Position numbers and translations under genes: made by a program
Assembly (NCBI GenBank): GCA_017940465.1
Contig: JAGAYN010000016.1
Coordinates: 1 to 64,000, forward strand
From: Bacteroidales bacterium
Lineage (GTDB): Bacteria > Bacteroidota > Bacteroidia > Bacteroidales > P3
Reading direction: 5' to 3'
Length of the DNA stretch: 64,000 nucleotides
Shown: positions 44,013-54,713 of the stretch, in pieces
Position numbering within the stretch: position 1 is the first letter of the stretch
Layout: each line of letters begins with the position of its first letter
Notes under the pieces: model-generated
What the model was told of the DNA's origin: nothing
Seen by the model: only the letters and a program-made list of their open reading frames with translations
Database searches by the model: none

Positions 44013-45356
44013 TCATTTGCGGCGGAGGAGGTGTGGGGCGAAGCGGAGGAGGAGGGCGGCGCAGAGGAGGAGGGTGAGGAGTTCGGCGACATCGACGGCC
44101 CACCAGATGCCGTCGGGACCCGCCAGCGCGGGGAGGAGCCAGACGCAGCCGAGCTCGAAGACCATGGAGCGGGCGAAGGCGGCCACGGCGCTGACGAGGC
44201 CGTTCTGGAGGCCGGTGAAGAGGGCCGAGGCAAACATGCTCCAGCCGCAGATGAGGAAGCAGAGCATATAGATACGTATCGCGCGCGTGGTGAGGGCGGC
44301 CAGGGCGGCGTCGTAGCCTATAAAGAGGCGGGCCAGGGGAGCGCTGAGGAGTTCGGACGTGAGGGTCATGACGAGCCCCACAGCCCCGATGACGACCAGC
44401 GACTTGCGCAGGAGCGACCGCTGCTCGCCTACGTCGCCGGCGCCGTAGTGGTAGCCGATGATGGGGGTGAGGGCGAGGTTGTAGCCGATGAAGACGGCGG
44501 CGTAGGCGAAGGAGATATACATCAGGATGCCGTAGGCCGCCACGCCGTCCTCGCCGTAGAGGCGCATGAGCTGGAGGTTGTAGCAGATGCTGACGATGCT
44601 CATCGAGATGCTGCTTACGTATTCCGACAGGCCGTTGGAGCAGGCTTTGCCGACATAGGGCCAGAGGGTGCGCGTGCCGCGCAGGAGGCGGAGGCTTCCG
44701 CGGTTGAGGCGGCGGGAGCTGAAGTAGACGAGGGGGAAGGCGCCGCCGACCACCTGGGAGACCACGGTGGACCAGGCCGCGCCTGCGACGCCCCACTGCA
44801 GGAGCCAGACGAAGAGGGCGTCCAGCAGGATGTTGGTCACGCCGCAGACGAGGCTCATCACGGTGCCCAACTGGGGCCGTTCGGCGGCCATGTAGTAGGA
44901 CTGGAAGGCCATCTGGAGGGCGAAGAAGGGCATGCCGACCATGCAGACGCGGCTGTAGACGACGCAGTCGTGCATCATCGGCCCGTCGGCGCCGAGCCAG
45001 CGCGCGATGGCGGGGGCGAAGATGCCGAAGAGGAGGCCCGAGAGGGTGCCCACCACCACCGAGAAGCGCACCAGCATGGTGAAGATGCGGTTGGCCTTGC
45101 CGGCGTAGCCTTCGCCCTTCACCTTGGCCACCAGCGCGGCGCCGCCGCTGCCCACCATCTGTCCCAGCGCGGCCAGCATCATGATGGCCGGCCAGACGAG
45201 GTTGATGGCGGCGAAGCCGGTCTTGCCGACGAAGCGCGAGACGAAGAAGCCGTCCACCATGCTGTAGACCGAGGTGATGAGCACCATGCCGATGCTCGGC
45301 AAGGCCGACTTCGCCAGGCGACGGTAGCCATAATGTCCTGACAATGAAATATCCAT
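44013..45356 (-). CDS. MATE family efflux transporter
   Basis: This 447-residue inner-membrane antiporter has about twelve hydrophobic segments in two similar halves. It has typical blocks such as SIGMVLITSVYSMVDGFFVSRFVG near the N-terminus (two adjacent blocks), and NPLL-like turns around residues 160-190. MATE proteins export drugs or metabolites using a sodium or proton gradient. The substrate cannot be read. The start at 45356 (MDISLSGHYG) is supported by a -7 element about 29 bases upstream; the frame is open further upstream. Confidence 0.9.
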   Translation of the reverse strand: MDISLSGHYGYRRLAKSALPSIGMVLITSVYSMVDGFFVSRFVGKTGFAAINLVWPAIMMLAALGQMVGSGGAALVAKVKGEGYAGKANRIFTMLVRFSVVVGTLSGLLFGIFAPAIARWLGADGPMMHDCVVYSRVCMVGMPFFALQMAFQSYYMAAERPQLGTVMSLVCGVTNILLDALFVWLLQWGVAGAAWSTVVSQVVGGAFPLVYFSSRRLNRGSLRLLRGTRTLWPYVGKACSNGLSEYVSSISMSIVSICYNLQLMRLYGEDGVAAYGILMYISFAYAAVFIGYNLALTPIIGYHYGAGDVGEQRSLLRKSLVVIGAVGLVMTLTSELLSAPLARLFIGYDAALAALTTRAIRIYMLCFLICGWSMFASALFTGLQNGLVSAVAAFARSMVFELGCVWLLPALAGPDGIWWAVDVAELLTLLLCAALLLRFAPHLLRRK

Positions 45357-45384
45357 ACCTGCGCAGGAGTGCGTTTCCGGGATG

Positions 45385-45392
45385 CAAAGATA
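45385..45392 (-). promoter_or_regulatory. Promoter -7 element of the MATE gene
   Basis: The minus-strand sequence TATCTTTG is an exact match 29 bases before the start at 45356. Confidence 0.65.
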
Positions 45393-45432
45393 CGACTTTT
45401 CTCCCACTCCTCCCCACCCTTTTTTCAACAAA

Positions 45433-45510
45433 CGGTCCATAAGCGTTCATATCGGTTCTCAGTCGAAGTAAATACCTAGGGGATACCTACAGGATACCTA
45501 CAGGGTCCCC
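45433..45510 (+). repeat. 11-bp-period element family 1, copy 3
   Basis: The core CATATCGGTTCTCAGTCGAA and the tail of CTAGGGGATAC/CTACAGGATAC units agree with copy 4 at 52435 at more than 90 percent by eye. It lies between the divergent MATE and porU genes, about 125 bases before porU. Confidence 0.9.
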
Positions 45511-45634
45511 GCGGGGCGGCGCGGCGGCCGCCTGTCGGACCACGGGCTACAGCAGGCTGATGCACAGCGCGTTGCAATATTTCATCCGGAAAATACAATA
45601 AAAATGCCGGCGGCGCGTTATCAAAACGCAAAAA

Positions 45635-48600
45635 ATGATGAGACGCATAGCCCTATACATAGCCACCCTCCTCGCCGCGGTCAGCGCGGCGGGCCAGTCG
45701 TCGTCGGTGCTGGCTGCGGGCGAATGGTGGAAAATGGCCGTCGAGGAAGACGGCATCTACCGCATCACCCCCTCCGACCTGCCGGCCCTGAACGGGCGGC
45801 GGTGCGAGGGGCTGGCCGTCTATGGCGGCCGCGGAGGCGCCCTCTCCACCAACAACAGCCAGACCACTATCGGCGACCTGCGCCAGGTGGGCAGCCAGAT
45901 AGTGGACCGCAACGGCAACGGCATCTTCGACCCGGGCGACGAACTGCTCTTCTATGCCGAAGGGGCCGAGCAGTGGACCTACAGCAGCGCCCTGGGGCGC
46001 TGGGTGTTCGACCACCACCCTTACGCACGCCAGAACTTCTACTACCTCACCGCCTCCGCCACCGACGCCCTGCGCATCGCGCCCGAAAGCGGCCCTGCGG
46101 CCGACACGGTACTGAGGCATCACTCGGTGGTGACCCATGTGAACAACGACCTGGTGAACCTCTATGAGTCTGGGCAGCAGTGGATGGGCGAGCGGTTCTC
46201 CACCGCGGTGCCTACGCGCACCTTCACCCTGCGCCTGCCGGCCGGCGAGGTGTCCGACGTGAAGCTGCGCTACGCCCTGGCCAGCGTGGCCGGCGTCGAC
46301 GGGCGGTTCACGGTGAGCACCCAGGGCTACAGCCGGCAGACCACCATCAACTACCGCTCGGTATACAGCACCGTGGAGGAATCGCTGCCGCAAGCCTCGC
46401 CGACGTACACCTTCACCCTCGCCTACAGCTGCAGCGAGAATGCGGCCAGCGGCTATCTGGACTACATAGAGCTCTGCGCCCAGGCCCCCATCGCCTTCGG
46501 CGGAGGCCAGGCCATCGTGCGCGGACGCCCCTTAGGACGTGCCGCGGCAACATTCCAGCCCTCGGGAGCCGGCGGGGCGCGTGTGTGGGAAGTAACCCGT
46601 GCCGGCGCCGAGCGGGAACTCACAATAAGTCCCGACGGCTGGAGCGACAGCACCCACGAGGCCCGGAAATACATCCTCTTCGACGGCACCTACTACCTCA
46701 CGCCCACCGCCATCACACCGCTCGCAAACCAAGACCTCCACGGCAGCCCGCAGGCCGACCTGGTGATAGTGACCCACCCGCTGTTCAGACAACAGGCCGG
46801 GAAACTGGCCGCACTGCATGAACTCTTCGACGGGCTGACCACCCTGGTGGCTACCGACGAGGAAGTGTACAACGAATACTCCACCGGCATGCAGGACCCG
46901 ATGGCCATCCGGTCGCTGCTGCGCTGGCTGAAGGAACGCCACCCGCAGGCTCCGCCGCGCTACCTGATACTCTTCGGGAAAGGCAGCTACGACAACCGCA
47001 ACCTGCTGGGGAGCGACCTGCCCACGGTGGTGACCTACGAGACCCCCCATTCGTTCGACGACGACGGGGGCTCCTATGCCAGCGACGACATGCTGGGCTA
47101 CCTCGCCCCGAACGGCCGGGGAGTGCCGTCGGAAGCGCTGGATGTCAGCGTGGGACGCCTTCCGGCCCGCAACGTGGGCGAGGCGGTGCTGCTGGTGGAC
47201 AAGCTGGAAAGCTACATCACACGGCGCGACATGGCCGACGAAAACAACCGCGGCGACTGGCGCAACTACGTGGCCCTGCTGGCCGACGACGCCGATCCCG
47301 GCAGCCCGGCCGACTCCATCTTCGCCCATTCCTCCGAAGCGGTCGCCTCGGCCATCAAGCAGCAATTCCCCCAGCTCAACATCGACCGCCTCTACGCCGA
47401 CGCCTACCGTCAGGCATCGGGCGCCATCGGCTCCTTCTATCCCGACCTGAACAACGCCCTGCGTCAGCGGCTGAACTACGGATGCCTGCTGCTCAACTAC
47501 ATAGGGCACGGCTCGACAGCCTATATCGGCACCGAGCGCTACATGGAGGCATCGGACGTGGCGGGCTACACCAACTTTGACCGCCTGCCCGTATTCATCA
47601 CCAGCACCTGCTCCTATGGCCGCTACGACCTGCCGAAGAGCCAGTGCGGAGCGGAACTCTGCCTGCTGGCACCTGCCGGGATGGTGACGGTGGTCAGCGC
47701 CTCGCGCCCCATCAGCCACAGCGAGCGTTTCAACAAAGACCTGGTCCTCTTCGCCCTCGACCCCGCCAACACCATCGGCGACGCGGTGCGGATGGCCAAG
47801 AACCGCACCTATGTCCCCCTGTGCATCGGCATCACGGGCGACCCCGCATTGCGCCTGAGCCAGCCCCGGAACCGCGTCCATGTCACCCACATCAACTCGC
47901 AACCCGTCAGCGACAATGCCGACATACAGGCGCAGGTCCTCTCCAAAGTCACCGTCACCGGCGAGATACGCGACAGCGTGGGGCAACTGGTACACGACTT
48001 CGACGGTACGATCTACCCCGTGGTATACGACCGCGAGACACGGGCCTACACTCTGGCCAACGACAATCCCGGCACCGAGGTGGCCTTCATGCAGCAGAAG
48101 AACGTGCTGTACAAAGGCAGCCATACGGTGAGCGGCGGACGGTTCGAGTACAGCTTCATCGTCCCGATGGATGTCTCCTACCGATACGACTACGCCAAGT
48201 TGAGTCATTATGCCAAGTCGGCCTCCGACCATGCCTCGGGTAGCTACCTACGCCTCATGCTGGGCGGCATGAGCGACAGCGCGGATGTGGGCCATACGGC
48301 CCCACAGATACGCCTCTTCATGGGCGACACCAACTTCCGCACTGGCGGCCTGGTGGGCCACAGCCCTACGCTGGTGGCGCTCCTCTACGACTCGGCGGGC
48401 ATCAACACCGGCTTCGGACTGGGGCACGATATCACCGCCGTGCTTGACGACAACCCCGGGAGCCTGGTGGTGCTGAACGACCTGTATGAGGCCGACATCG
48501 CCGACAGTCGCCGGGGGATGGTGGCCTATAAATTCGAGAAACTCACCCCCGGGCGCCACAAGGTTACGCTGAAAGCATGGAACATCTTCGGCATATCGGC

Positions 48601-48931
48601 CACAGCCAGCACCGAATTCACGGTGCGCGGTGCCGACACAATGGTGCTTTCGGCGGTGGAATGCGTACCCAATCCCGCAACGGAATACACCGACATATCG
48701 CTGCGTGTCAATGTGTCATCCCGCATCGAATCTGCTACGCTGGAGATATACAACACCCGCGGGCAGAAAGTGTTTGAGCACACGCCGGAGGTGTCGGCAG
48801 AGGGATACATAGTGGGGCCCGTGCGGTGGCGCACCGATGCTGTGGTATCGGGCCTCTACCTGGTGCGCCTGTTGCTGACCGACAGCGACGGGGAGGTTCA
48901 CCAAGCCACAGGGAAATGTATTGTATATTGA
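45635..48931 (+). CDS. porU: Type IX secretion system sortase PorU
   Basis: This 1098-residue C25-family protein is the outer-membrane sortase that removes the C-terminal signal of T9SS cargo and attaches it to the surface. It has a signal peptide, a beta-rich N-terminal half and a caspase-like domain with His625 in YIGHGST and Cys659 in TSTCSYGRYD. Its own C-terminal sorting-like domain has VPNPATEYTDISLRV and VVSGLYLVRL. It is followed by porV, the shuttle it works with. The gene opens a six-gene co-directional run to floA. Confidence 0.93.
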   Translation: MMRRIALYIATLLAAVSAAGQSSSVLAAGEWWKMAVEEDGIYRITPSDLPALNGRRCEGLAVYGGRGGALSTNNSQTTIGDLRQVGSQIVDRNGNGIFDPGDELLFYAEGAEQWTYSSALGRWVFDHHPYARQNFYYLTASATDALRIAPESGPAADTVLRHHSVVTHVNNDLVNLYESGQQWMGERFSTAVPTRTFTLRLPAGEVSDVKLRYALASVAGVDGRFTVSTQGYSRQTTINYRSVYSTVEESLPQASPTYTFTLAYSCSENAASGYLDYIELCAQAPIAFGGGQAIVRGRPLGRAAATFQPSGAGGARVWEVTRAGAERELTISPDGWSDSTHEARKYILFDGTYYLTPTAITPLANQDLHGSPQADLVIVTHPLFRQQAGKLAALHELFDGLTTLVATDEEVYNEYSTGMQDPMAIRSLLRWLKERHPQAPPRYLILFGKGSYDNRNLLGSDLPTVVTYETPHSFDDDGGSYASDDMLGYLAPNGRGVPSEALDVSVGRLPARNVGEAVLLVDKLESYITRRDMADENNRGDWRNYVALLADDADPGSPADSIFAHSSEAVASAIKQQFPQLNIDRLYADAYRQASGAIGSFYPDLNNALRQRLNYGCLLLNYIGHGSTAYIGTERYMEASDVAGYTNFDRLPVFITSTCSYGRYDLPKSQCGAELCLLAPAGMVTVVSASRPISHSERFNKDLVLFALDPANTIGDAVRMAKNRTYVPLCIGITGDPALRLSQPRNRVHVTHINSQPVSDNADIQAQVLSKVTVTGEIRDSVGQLVHDFDGTIYPVVYDRETRAYTLANDNPGTEVAFMQQKNVLYKGSHTVSGGRFEYSFIVPMDVSYRYDYAKLSHYAKSASDHASGSYLRLMLGGMSDSADVGHTAPQIRLFMGDTNFRTGGLVGHSPTLVALLYDSAGINTGFGLGHDITAVLDDNPGSLVVLNDLYEADIADSRRGMVAYKFEKLTPGRHKVTLKAWNIFGISATASTEFTVRGADTMVLSAVECVPNPATEYTDISLRVNVSSRIESATLEIYNTRGQKVFEHTPEVSAEGYIVGPVRWRTDAVVSGLYLVRLLLTDSDGEVHQATGKCIVY

Positions 48932-48988
48932 AACAATAAAAGAGAAACAACGCCGTTATAGGCGACAAAACAAGACAGAAAAACAGGA

Positions 48989-50146
48989 ATGAAGAAACTC
49001 ACCTTTACGGTAGCGACGGCCCTCATGGCCAGCGGCCTCTACGCGCAGAGCTGGCTTGGGCAGGATTCGCAGAAGAACTATATCTCCACCGGCATGCCTA
49101 TCATCATGATAGCCCCCGATGCGATTTCCAGCGGCATGGGCGACGTGGGCGTTGCCACCACTCCCGATGCCTACTCGGCACACTGGAACAACGCCAAGTT
49201 TGCTTTCATAGAGGATGCCGTGGGTGCCAGCACCACCTACACGCCGTGGTTGCGCAACCTGAATGTGAGCGACATGAACCTGCTGTATCTGGCAGGCTAC
49301 TACCGCATCAACAGCCGCAGCACCGCCGCCATGGGCCTCACCTACTTCACCCTGGGCGACATAGACATGACCGACAACGACGGGCAGAAGCTGACCACGC
49401 TGCACCCCAACGAGTTCGCCATCGACCTCACCTACGCCTTGAAGTTGAACGACAACCTGGCCCTGGGCGCCACGGGCCGTTTCCTGCGCAGCGACCTCAC
49501 CAACGGACAGTCTATCAACGACGGGGCAGGCTACACCCGCACCCATGGTGCCAACTCCATTGCCGCCGACATCGGTCTCTACTACCAGCAGACCATCGAC
49601 AAGCAGCAGGAGTTCGCCCTCGGCGCATTCATCTCCAACCTGGGTGCCAAGCTCTCCTATAGCGATGACGACAACGACAAGGAGTTCCTGCCGGCCAATC
49701 TGCGCCTGGGCGGACGCTATACCAACCGCATCGATGACTACAACAAGATATCCGTCATGCTGGACGCCAACAAGCTGCTGGTCCCCACGCCGCCGCTCCG
49801 CACAGACAGTGAGGGATGGGCGAAGTACTACAGCATGGGCGTGATACGCGGTGCCCTGCAATCGTTCGGCGACGCGCCGGGCGGCTTCACCGAGGAGTTG
49901 CAGGAGGTGCAGCTTTCGGTAGGTGCCGAGTACCAGTACGCCGAGACATTCATCGTGCGCGCGGGCTACTTCTACGAACATGCCAACAAGGGCGGCCGCC
50001 GCTATGCCACGGTAGGCGTGGGGCTGCGCTACAGCCAGTTCTCGGGCGACTTTTCCTACCTCATCCCCACCACCATCATTTCCAACAATCCATTGACCAA
50101 CACCATCCGCATCTCCCTCGGATGGGACATGAAACCGACACGATAG
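48989..50146 (+). CDS. porV: Type IX secretion system outer-membrane protein PorV
   Basis: This 385-residue FadL-like beta-barrel collects cargo from the translocon and hands it to PorU. It has a signal peptide ([20 protein letters not shown]) and the family opening with [21 protein letters not shown]. Alternating beta-strand segments run to the end, finishing with [11 protein letters not shown]. It lies 57 bases behind porU and two bases before ispF. Confidence 0.94.
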   Translation: MKKLTFTVATALMASGLYAQSWLGQDSQKNYISTGMPIIMIAPDAISSGMGDVGVATTPDAYSAHWNNAKFAFIEDAVGASTTYTPWLRNLNVSDMNLLYLAGYYRINSRSTAAMGLTYFTLGDIDMTDNDGQKLTTLHPNEFAIDLTYALKLNDNLALGATGRFLRSDLTNGQSINDGAGYTRTHGANSIAADIGLYYQQTIDKQQEFALGAFISNLGAKLSYSDDDNDKEFLPANLRLGGRYTNRIDDYNKISVMLDANKLLVPTPPLRTDSEGWAKYYSMGVIRGALQSFGDAPGGFTEELQEVQLSVGAEYQYAETFIVRAGYFYEHANKGGRRYATVGVGLRYSQFSGDFSYLIPTTIISNNPLTNTIRISLGWDMKPTR

Positions 50147-50148
50147 CC

Positions 50149-50616
50149 ATGCGGATAGGGACGGGATACGACGTGCATCGCCTGCAGGAGGGGCTTCCCC
50201 TCTGGCTGGGGGGTGTACGCGTTCCGCATACGCACGGGCTGGTGGGGCACAGCGATGCCGACGTGCTGCTGCATGCCATCTGTGACGCGCTGTTGGGGGC
50301 CGCCGCCCTGGGCGACATCGGACAGCACTTCCCCGACACCGACCCGCGGTACAAAGGCATCGCCAGCACCAAGTTGCTGGCCCATGTGGGCGGGCTGCTG
50401 CGCTCGGAGGGCTACACCATCGGCAACATCGACTCCACGGTGGCGGCCCAACGGCCCAAGCTGCGCCCCTATATCGACACCATGCGACAGACCATTGCCG
50501 ACGCCCTCGGCATCGCGATAGGCCAAGTATCCGTCAAGGCCACCACCACCGAGCGCCTCGGCTTCGAGGGGCGCGAAGAGGGTATCAGCGCCCAAGCCAT
50601 AGCACTACTCCTATGA
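50149..50616 (+). CDS. ispF: 2-C-methyl-D-erythritol 2,4-cyclodiphosphate synthase
   Basis: This 155-residue trimeric zinc enzyme belongs to the MEP pathway of isoprenoid synthesis. The signature blocks are GTGYDVHRL (zinc ligands Asp8 and His10 region), [29 protein letters not shown] and the [17 protein letters not shown] end. It has its own ATG at 50149, and its 3' end overlaps clpS by four bases. Its place between secretion and proteolysis genes seems incidental. Confidence 0.97.
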   Translation: MRIGTGYDVHRLQEGLPLWLGGVRVPHTHGLVGHSDADVLLHAICDALLGAAALGDIGQHFPDTDPRYKGIASTKLLAHVGGLLRSEGYTIGNIDSTVAAQRPKLRPYIDTMRQTIADALGIAIGQVSVKATTTERLGFEGREEGISAQAIALLL

Positions 50617-50897
50617 ACGAGAAACCCTATACCTCCCCCCTACCCGACGACGAGGCCGCCGTGCTAGAAGACAACGGCTGCAGCCTGGTGCTGTACAACG
50701 ACGACGTGCACACGTTCGACTATGTCATCAAGGCCCTGGTCGACATCTGCCGCCACACCGAAGAGCAGGCCGAGCAGTGCGCCATACTGGTGCATTGCCA
50801 CGGGAAATGCACCGTCAAGCAGGGTGCCTACAGCGACCTGCTGCCGATGCACAGTGCGCTGCTGGACAAACAACTGACATCCGAGATACACGAATAG
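50613..50897 (+). CDS. clpS: Clp protease adaptor ClpS
   Basis: This 94-residue adaptor delivers N-degron substrates to ClpAP or ClpCP. The core [20 protein letters not shown] is the family signature, including the Asp pair of the substrate pocket. [11 protein letters not shown] carries the ClpA-contacting region. The gene is coupled to ispF (ATGA overlap). Confidence 0.9.
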   Translation: MNEKPYTSPLPDDEAAVLEDNGCSLVLYNDDVHTFDYVIKALVDICRHTEEQAEQCAILVHCHGKCTVKQGAYSDLLPMHSALLDKQLTSEIHE

Positions 50898-50900
50898 ATT

Positions 50901-51386
50901 ATGAACACTACACTTCTCATCATCGTTCTCCTGCTGGGCGTCGTATTGCTGGCGCTCGAGATTGTGGCCCTGCCGGGCGGCATCGCCGGCGTGTTCGGCG
51001 TGGGGCTGATTGCCTTCGGCGTATGGGAAAGCTACGTCATGTTCGGCAACACCGTCGGCACCGTGGTGCTTCTGTGCGCCATTGCGCTGTGTGCCCTGAT
51101 GCTGGCCTGGTTCATGAAGGGCAAGACGTGGAAGCGCTTCAGCCTGGAGGAGGAGTCGACTGGCAAGGTGAACCAGCTGGGACACAGCGTGGCCGTGGGG
51201 ACGCGCGGCACCACCATCTCACGTCTGGCACCCACTGGCAAGGCCCTCATCGACGGGCAGCCAACGGAGGTTCACGCCGTGAACAAGTTCATCGACCCCG
51301 ACCGCCCCATCGAGGTGGTGGCCATCGAGGGCTACCGCATCGACGTGGTGGAAGTGAGCGACACCCGATTTGACAATCAAAAATAA
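50901..51386 (+). CDS. NfeD-like membrane protein
   Basis: This 161-residue protein has three hydrophobic segments in the first 72 residues and a C-terminal OB-fold domain of the NfeD type (GTTISRLAPTGKALIDGQ, VVAIEGYRIDVVEV). NfeD proteins pair with flotillins in membrane microdomains. Here floA follows after 21 bases, so a joint role is well supported by context. Confidence 0.9.
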   Translation: MNTTLLIIVLLLGVVLLALEIVALPGGIAGVFGVGLIAFGVWESYVMFGNTVGTVVLLCAIALCALMLAWFMKGKTWKRFSLEEESTGKVNQLGHSVAVGTRGTTISRLAPTGKALIDGQPTEVHAVNKFIDPDRPIEVVAIEGYRIDVVEVSDTRFDNQK

Positions 51387-51407
51387 ACCTACAAAAAAAA
51401 CACCAAC

Positions 51408-52394
51408 ATGGAAACCATCATCATCATTGTCGTCTGCGCCATTGCGCTCATCCTGTTCCTCTACCTGGTGCCCATCGGCATCTGGTTCCAGGCCCTCGTG
51501 TCGGGCGTGTACACCTCGCTGGTGCAGCTCATCTTCATGCGCTTCCGCAAGGTGCCACCCTCGATCATCGTGGGCAACCTGATATCCGCCTCGAAAGCGG
51601 GTCTGAAAATCAAACAGAACGACCTGGAGGCCCACTATCTGGCGGGCGGACACGTGGACAGCGTGGTGAACGCACTCATCAGTGCCGACAAGGCCAACAT
51701 GAACCTCGACTTCAACACCGCCACAGCCATCGACCTCGCCGGACGCGACGTCCTCAAGGCCGTCCAGACATCCGTCAATCCCAAGGTCATCGACACGCCC
51801 CCCGTCGCCGCCGTGGCCAAGGACGGCATCCAGCTCATAGCCAAGGCCCGCGTCACCGTGCGCACCAACATCAAACAACTCGTCGGCGGCGCCGGCGAGG
51901 AGACCATCCTGGCGCGCGTCGGCGAAGGCATCGTCACCTCCATCGGCTCCGCCGTGAGCCACAAGCAGGTGCTCGAAAACCCCGACAGCATCTCCAAACT
52001 GGTGCTCACCAAGGGCCTCGACAGCGGCACCGCCTTTGAAATCCTCTCCATCGACATCGCCGACATCGACGTGGGCAAGAACATCGGTGCCCAACTGCAG
52101 ATGGACCAGGCCAACGCCGACAAGAACATCGCCCAGGCCAAGGCCGAGGAGCGTCGCGCCATGGCCGTCGCACAGGAGCAGGAGATGAAAGCCCGCGCAC
52201 AGGAAGCACGTGCCAAAGTCATCCAGGCCGAAGCCGAAGTGCCCCTCGCCATGGCCGAAGCCTTCCGCAACGGCAACCTCGGCATCATGGACTACTACCG
52301 CATGCAGAACATCCAGGCCGACACCGAGATGCGCTCCTCCATCGCCACCCCGTCCGCCGGCAACAAACCCACGGGCAAACCCGGGGAGAAATAA
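51408..52394 (+). CDS. floA: Flotillin-like protein FloA
   Basis: This 328-residue protein scaffolds membrane microdomains. One N-terminal membrane segment (about residues 3-25) is followed by a SPFH-like domain with [20 protein letters not shown] and [21 protein letters not shown] long Ala/Glu-rich coiled coil (about 225-290, [20 protein letters not shown]) ends it. The length is typical of the UPF0365 family. Confidence 0.96.
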   Translation: METIIIIVVCAIALILFLYLVPIGIWFQALVSGVYTSLVQLIFMRFRKVPPSIIVGNLISASKAGLKIKQNDLEAHYLAGGHVDSVVNALISADKANMNLDFNTATAIDLAGRDVLKAVQTSVNPKVIDTPPVAAVAKDGIQLIAKARVTVRTNIKQLVGGAGEETILARVGEGIVTSIGSAVSHKQVLENPDSISKLVLTKGLDSGTAFEILSIDIADIDVGKNIGAQLQMDQANADKNIAQAKAEERRAMAVAQEQEMKARAQEARAKVIQAEAEVPLAMAEAFRNGNLGIMDYYRMQNIQADTEMRSSIATPSAGNKPTGKPGEK

Positions 52395-52434
52395 GTCGGA
52401 AAAGGGCGAAATAAACAACCCCTTTCGGACTAAT

Positions 52435-52515
52435 GGTTCATAAAGGGTCATATCGGTTCTCAGTCGAAGTAAATACCTAGGGGATACCTACCGGATACCT
52501 ACAGGGTCCCTGCCG
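52435..52515 (+). repeat. 11-bp-period element family 1, copy 4
   Basis: The core CATATCGGTTCTCAGTCGAA is followed by CTAGGGGATAC and two further 11-bp units. It lies between the converging floA and pepD genes, before their shared terminator. Confidence 0.9.
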
Positions 52516-52536
52516 GCTGGGAAGAGAAAAAAGAGA

Positions 52537-52576
52537 GCGTCGGGTCGGAACTTCCAGTTCCGACCCGACGCCTTTT
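52537..52576. terminator. Bidirectional terminator between floA and pepD
   Basis: A perfect 16-bp stem (GCGTCGGGTCGGAACT and complement) with a TCC loop is preceded by an A-rich stretch and followed by CTTTT. It serves both converging units. Confidence 0.9.
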
Positions 52577-52595
52577 AGCTGATTATCAAGTCCTT

Positions 52596-54050
52596 CTATT
52601 TTTTTACAGGAATAGCCTCGAGGGTGGCGAGGAGATAATCGTAGAATTTCTTGGTGCTGGGGATAAAAGTGCGCTCATCGGGGCTGTGGGGGCTCTCGAT
52701 GGTGGGGCCGAAGGAGATCATCTCCATGTCGGGATAGGTGCCGCCCAGCAGGCCGCATTCCAGACCCGCATGGATGGCCATCACGGCGGGTTCCTTCTTG
52801 TAGAGCTTCTTGTAGGTCTGCTTCATGGTCTTAAGCAACTCGCTCTTCATGTTGGGTTTCCAGCCGGGGTAGGCGCCGGAAAGCTTGCACTTGCCGCCCG
52901 AAAGCTCGGCCAGGCACACGAGGCGCTCGGCAAGGGCCTCCTTGGCGGTGTCGACGCTGGAGCGGAGCAGGGCATGCATGACGAACTGCTTGCCGTCGGT
53001 CTTCACAATAGCCAGGTTCAGCGAAGTCTCCACCAAGCCCTCCATGTCGCGGCTCATGCGGATGACGCCGTTGGGGGCCACCATCATGAGGTTGATGATC
53101 TTCTGGGTGTCCTTGGCGGTCATGACGTTGGTGGCCATGCGGACTTTCTCGTAACTGATGCAGAAGTCGGGCTCGACGCCGGCGAGTTCCTTCTTCACCC
53201 AGCCAGCCACCTTGTCGAACTCCTGCAGGATGCACTCGGTGTGCTCCTTCGGGAAGGCGATGACGGCCTCGGCGTCGCGTGGGATGGCGTTACGCATGTT
53301 GCCGCCGTTCACGCTGATGATGCGGATGCCGCACTCGGCCACCCAGCGGAGGTGGCGGAAGAGGAGTTTGTTCACATTGGCGCGGCCGGTGTTGATTTCC
53401 ATACCGGAGTGGCCGCCTTTGAGACCGCCGAGGGTGAGGCGGTAGGCCACCATGCCCTTGGGAGCCTTCTCGGTCTTGTAGGGGATGGTCATGGAAGCGT
53501 CGATGCCGCCGGCACAGCCCACGTAGAGTTCGCCCTCGGTCTCGGAGTCGAGGTTGATGAGGTAGTCGCCTTTCAGTTCGCCCTTCTTGAGGCCGAAGGC
53601 ACCGGTCATGCCGGTTTCCTCGTCGGTGGTGATGAGGGCTTCCAGGGGGCCGTGCTTGGCGGTCTTGGAGGCGAAGACAGCCATGATGGCGGCTACGCCG
53701 AGGCCGTTGTCGGCGCCGAGGGTGGTGTCTTCGGCATAGACCCAGTCGCCCACGATTTTAGTCTTGATGGGGTCCTTCAGGAAGTCGTGCTTCTTGCCGG
53801 CACGTGCCTGGGGCACCATGTCCATGTGCGCCTGCAACACTACGGGGTGCAGTTTCTCCATGCCTTTGGTCGCGGGCTTGGCAAGGATGATGTTGCCCAC
53901 CTTGTCCACGCGGCACTCAATTTTGTTTTTTTTGGCCCAGCCGACAATGTATTCGCGCACTTTCTCTTCGTGCTTCGAGGGGCGGGGACACTGCGTCAGA
54001 GCATGGAAGTTGCTCCACAACTCTTTGGGTTCGAGGTCTTTGATTGTCAT
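52596..54050 (-). CDS. pepD: Aminoacyl-histidine dipeptidase (M20 family)
   Basis: This 484-residue cytoplasmic dipeptidase (E. coli PepD has 485) cleaves Xaa-His and other dipeptides. Metal-binding motifs are VLQAHMDMV, LGADNGLG and TDEETGMTGA, with a later HAGLECG block. The M20 lid domain lies between about residues 205 and 385. It is a single-gene unit with a -7 element about 50 bases upstream. Confidence 0.96.
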   Translation of the reverse strand: MTIKDLEPKELWSNFHALTQCPRPSKHEEKVREYIVGWAKKNKIECRVDKVGNIILAKPATKGMEKLHPVVLQAHMDMVPQARAGKKHDFLKDPIKTKIVGDWVYAEDTTLGADNGLGVAAIMAVFASKTAKHGPLEALITTDEETGMTGAFGLKKGELKGDYLINLDSETEGELYVGCAGGIDASMTIPYKTEKAPKGMVAYRLTLGGLKGGHSGMEINTGRANVNKLLFRHLRWVAECGIRIISVNGGNMRNAIPRDAEAVIAFPKEHTECILQEFDKVAGWVKKELAGVEPDFCISYEKVRMATNVMTAKDTQKIINLMMVAPNGVIRMSRDMEGLVETSLNLAIVKTDGKQFVMHALLRSSVDTAKEALAERLVCLAELSGGKCKLSGAYPGWKPNMKSELLKTMKQTYKKLYKKEPAVMAIHAGLECGLLGGTYPDMEMISFGPTIESPHSPDERTFIPSTKKFYDYLLATLEAIPVKK

Positions 54051-54097
54051 AATTGTTGATATTTAATTAGGTTTGTATTGTCGTCCGTTCAACGGTG

Positions 54098-54105
54098 CAA
54101 ATTTA
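54098..54105 (-). promoter_or_regulatory. Promoter -7 element of pepD
   Basis: The minus-strand sequence TAAATTTG matches the consensus, 48 bases before the start at 54050. Confidence 0.6.
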
Positions 54106-54146
54106 CACATTTTTTTTGAAAGGCAGCAAGATATGTCGAAAAAACA

Positions 54147-54713
54147 TCACTTTTTCTCCTCGTGTCGGTCCAGATAGTCCAGTATCTCATACACGAGACT
54201 CTCCAGCTCGGCCCTCTCCTTGGCCGCCTTCCGGGACAGCGGAGTGTCCGCCTGCTGCCCCGGATCCATGCGGCTGACCGGCATAAGCGTCTGCTGGTAC
54301 CCCTGCAGGATGCCCTGCCGTCGCCGGGCCGTGTGGTCGCCATCATCGGGAATTGCCAAGGGCGTCCCGAAATCCTCCTCTATCCGATCGGCCACCAGCC
54401 GCGCGTCGTTCCCTTGAAGAATCAGCAGCTTCTGCCCCTGTTGCCAGTGCGGCGCCGTGGAATCCTCGCTGCGCGGACGCTCCACCACCCGCCAATGCAG
54501 CTTGGAAACCGGCTGGAAACACACATACAACGGCCACGATACCCCTCGCAGCTGCATATCTCCTCTCCTCGCCAGCGCAATGGAATAAAGGCGATTCAGG
54601 TCGTCCACAAAGGCATACCCCGGTGCCAGCGTGTGGAAAAACAGGCAGGCATGGTCCGGATAGCCATAGTCCTCCTCCTCGATGTCCAGCGTAAAAACCT
54701 GTTGTTTACTCAT
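54147..54713 (-). CDS. Protein of unknown function at the end of the panB operon
   Basis: This 188-residue soluble protein was not recognised. It is acidic at the N-terminus (TLDIEEEDYGYPDH), has a compact hydrophobic core to about residue 115, and ends in a charged helix (AKERAELESLVYEILDYLDR). It has no signal peptide and no catalytic motif. It overlaps the radical SAM gene by four bases, so it is coupled to it and may be its partner. Confidence 0.65.
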   Translation of the reverse strand: MSKQQVFTLDIEEEDYGYPDHACLFFHTLAPGYAFVDDLNRLYSIALARRGDMQLRGVSWPLYVCFQPVSKLHWRVVERPRSEDSTAPHWQQGQKLLILQGNDARLVADRIEEDFGTPLAIPDDGDHTARRRQGILQGYQQTLMPVSRMDPGQQADTPLSRKAAKERAELESLVYEILDYLDRHEEKK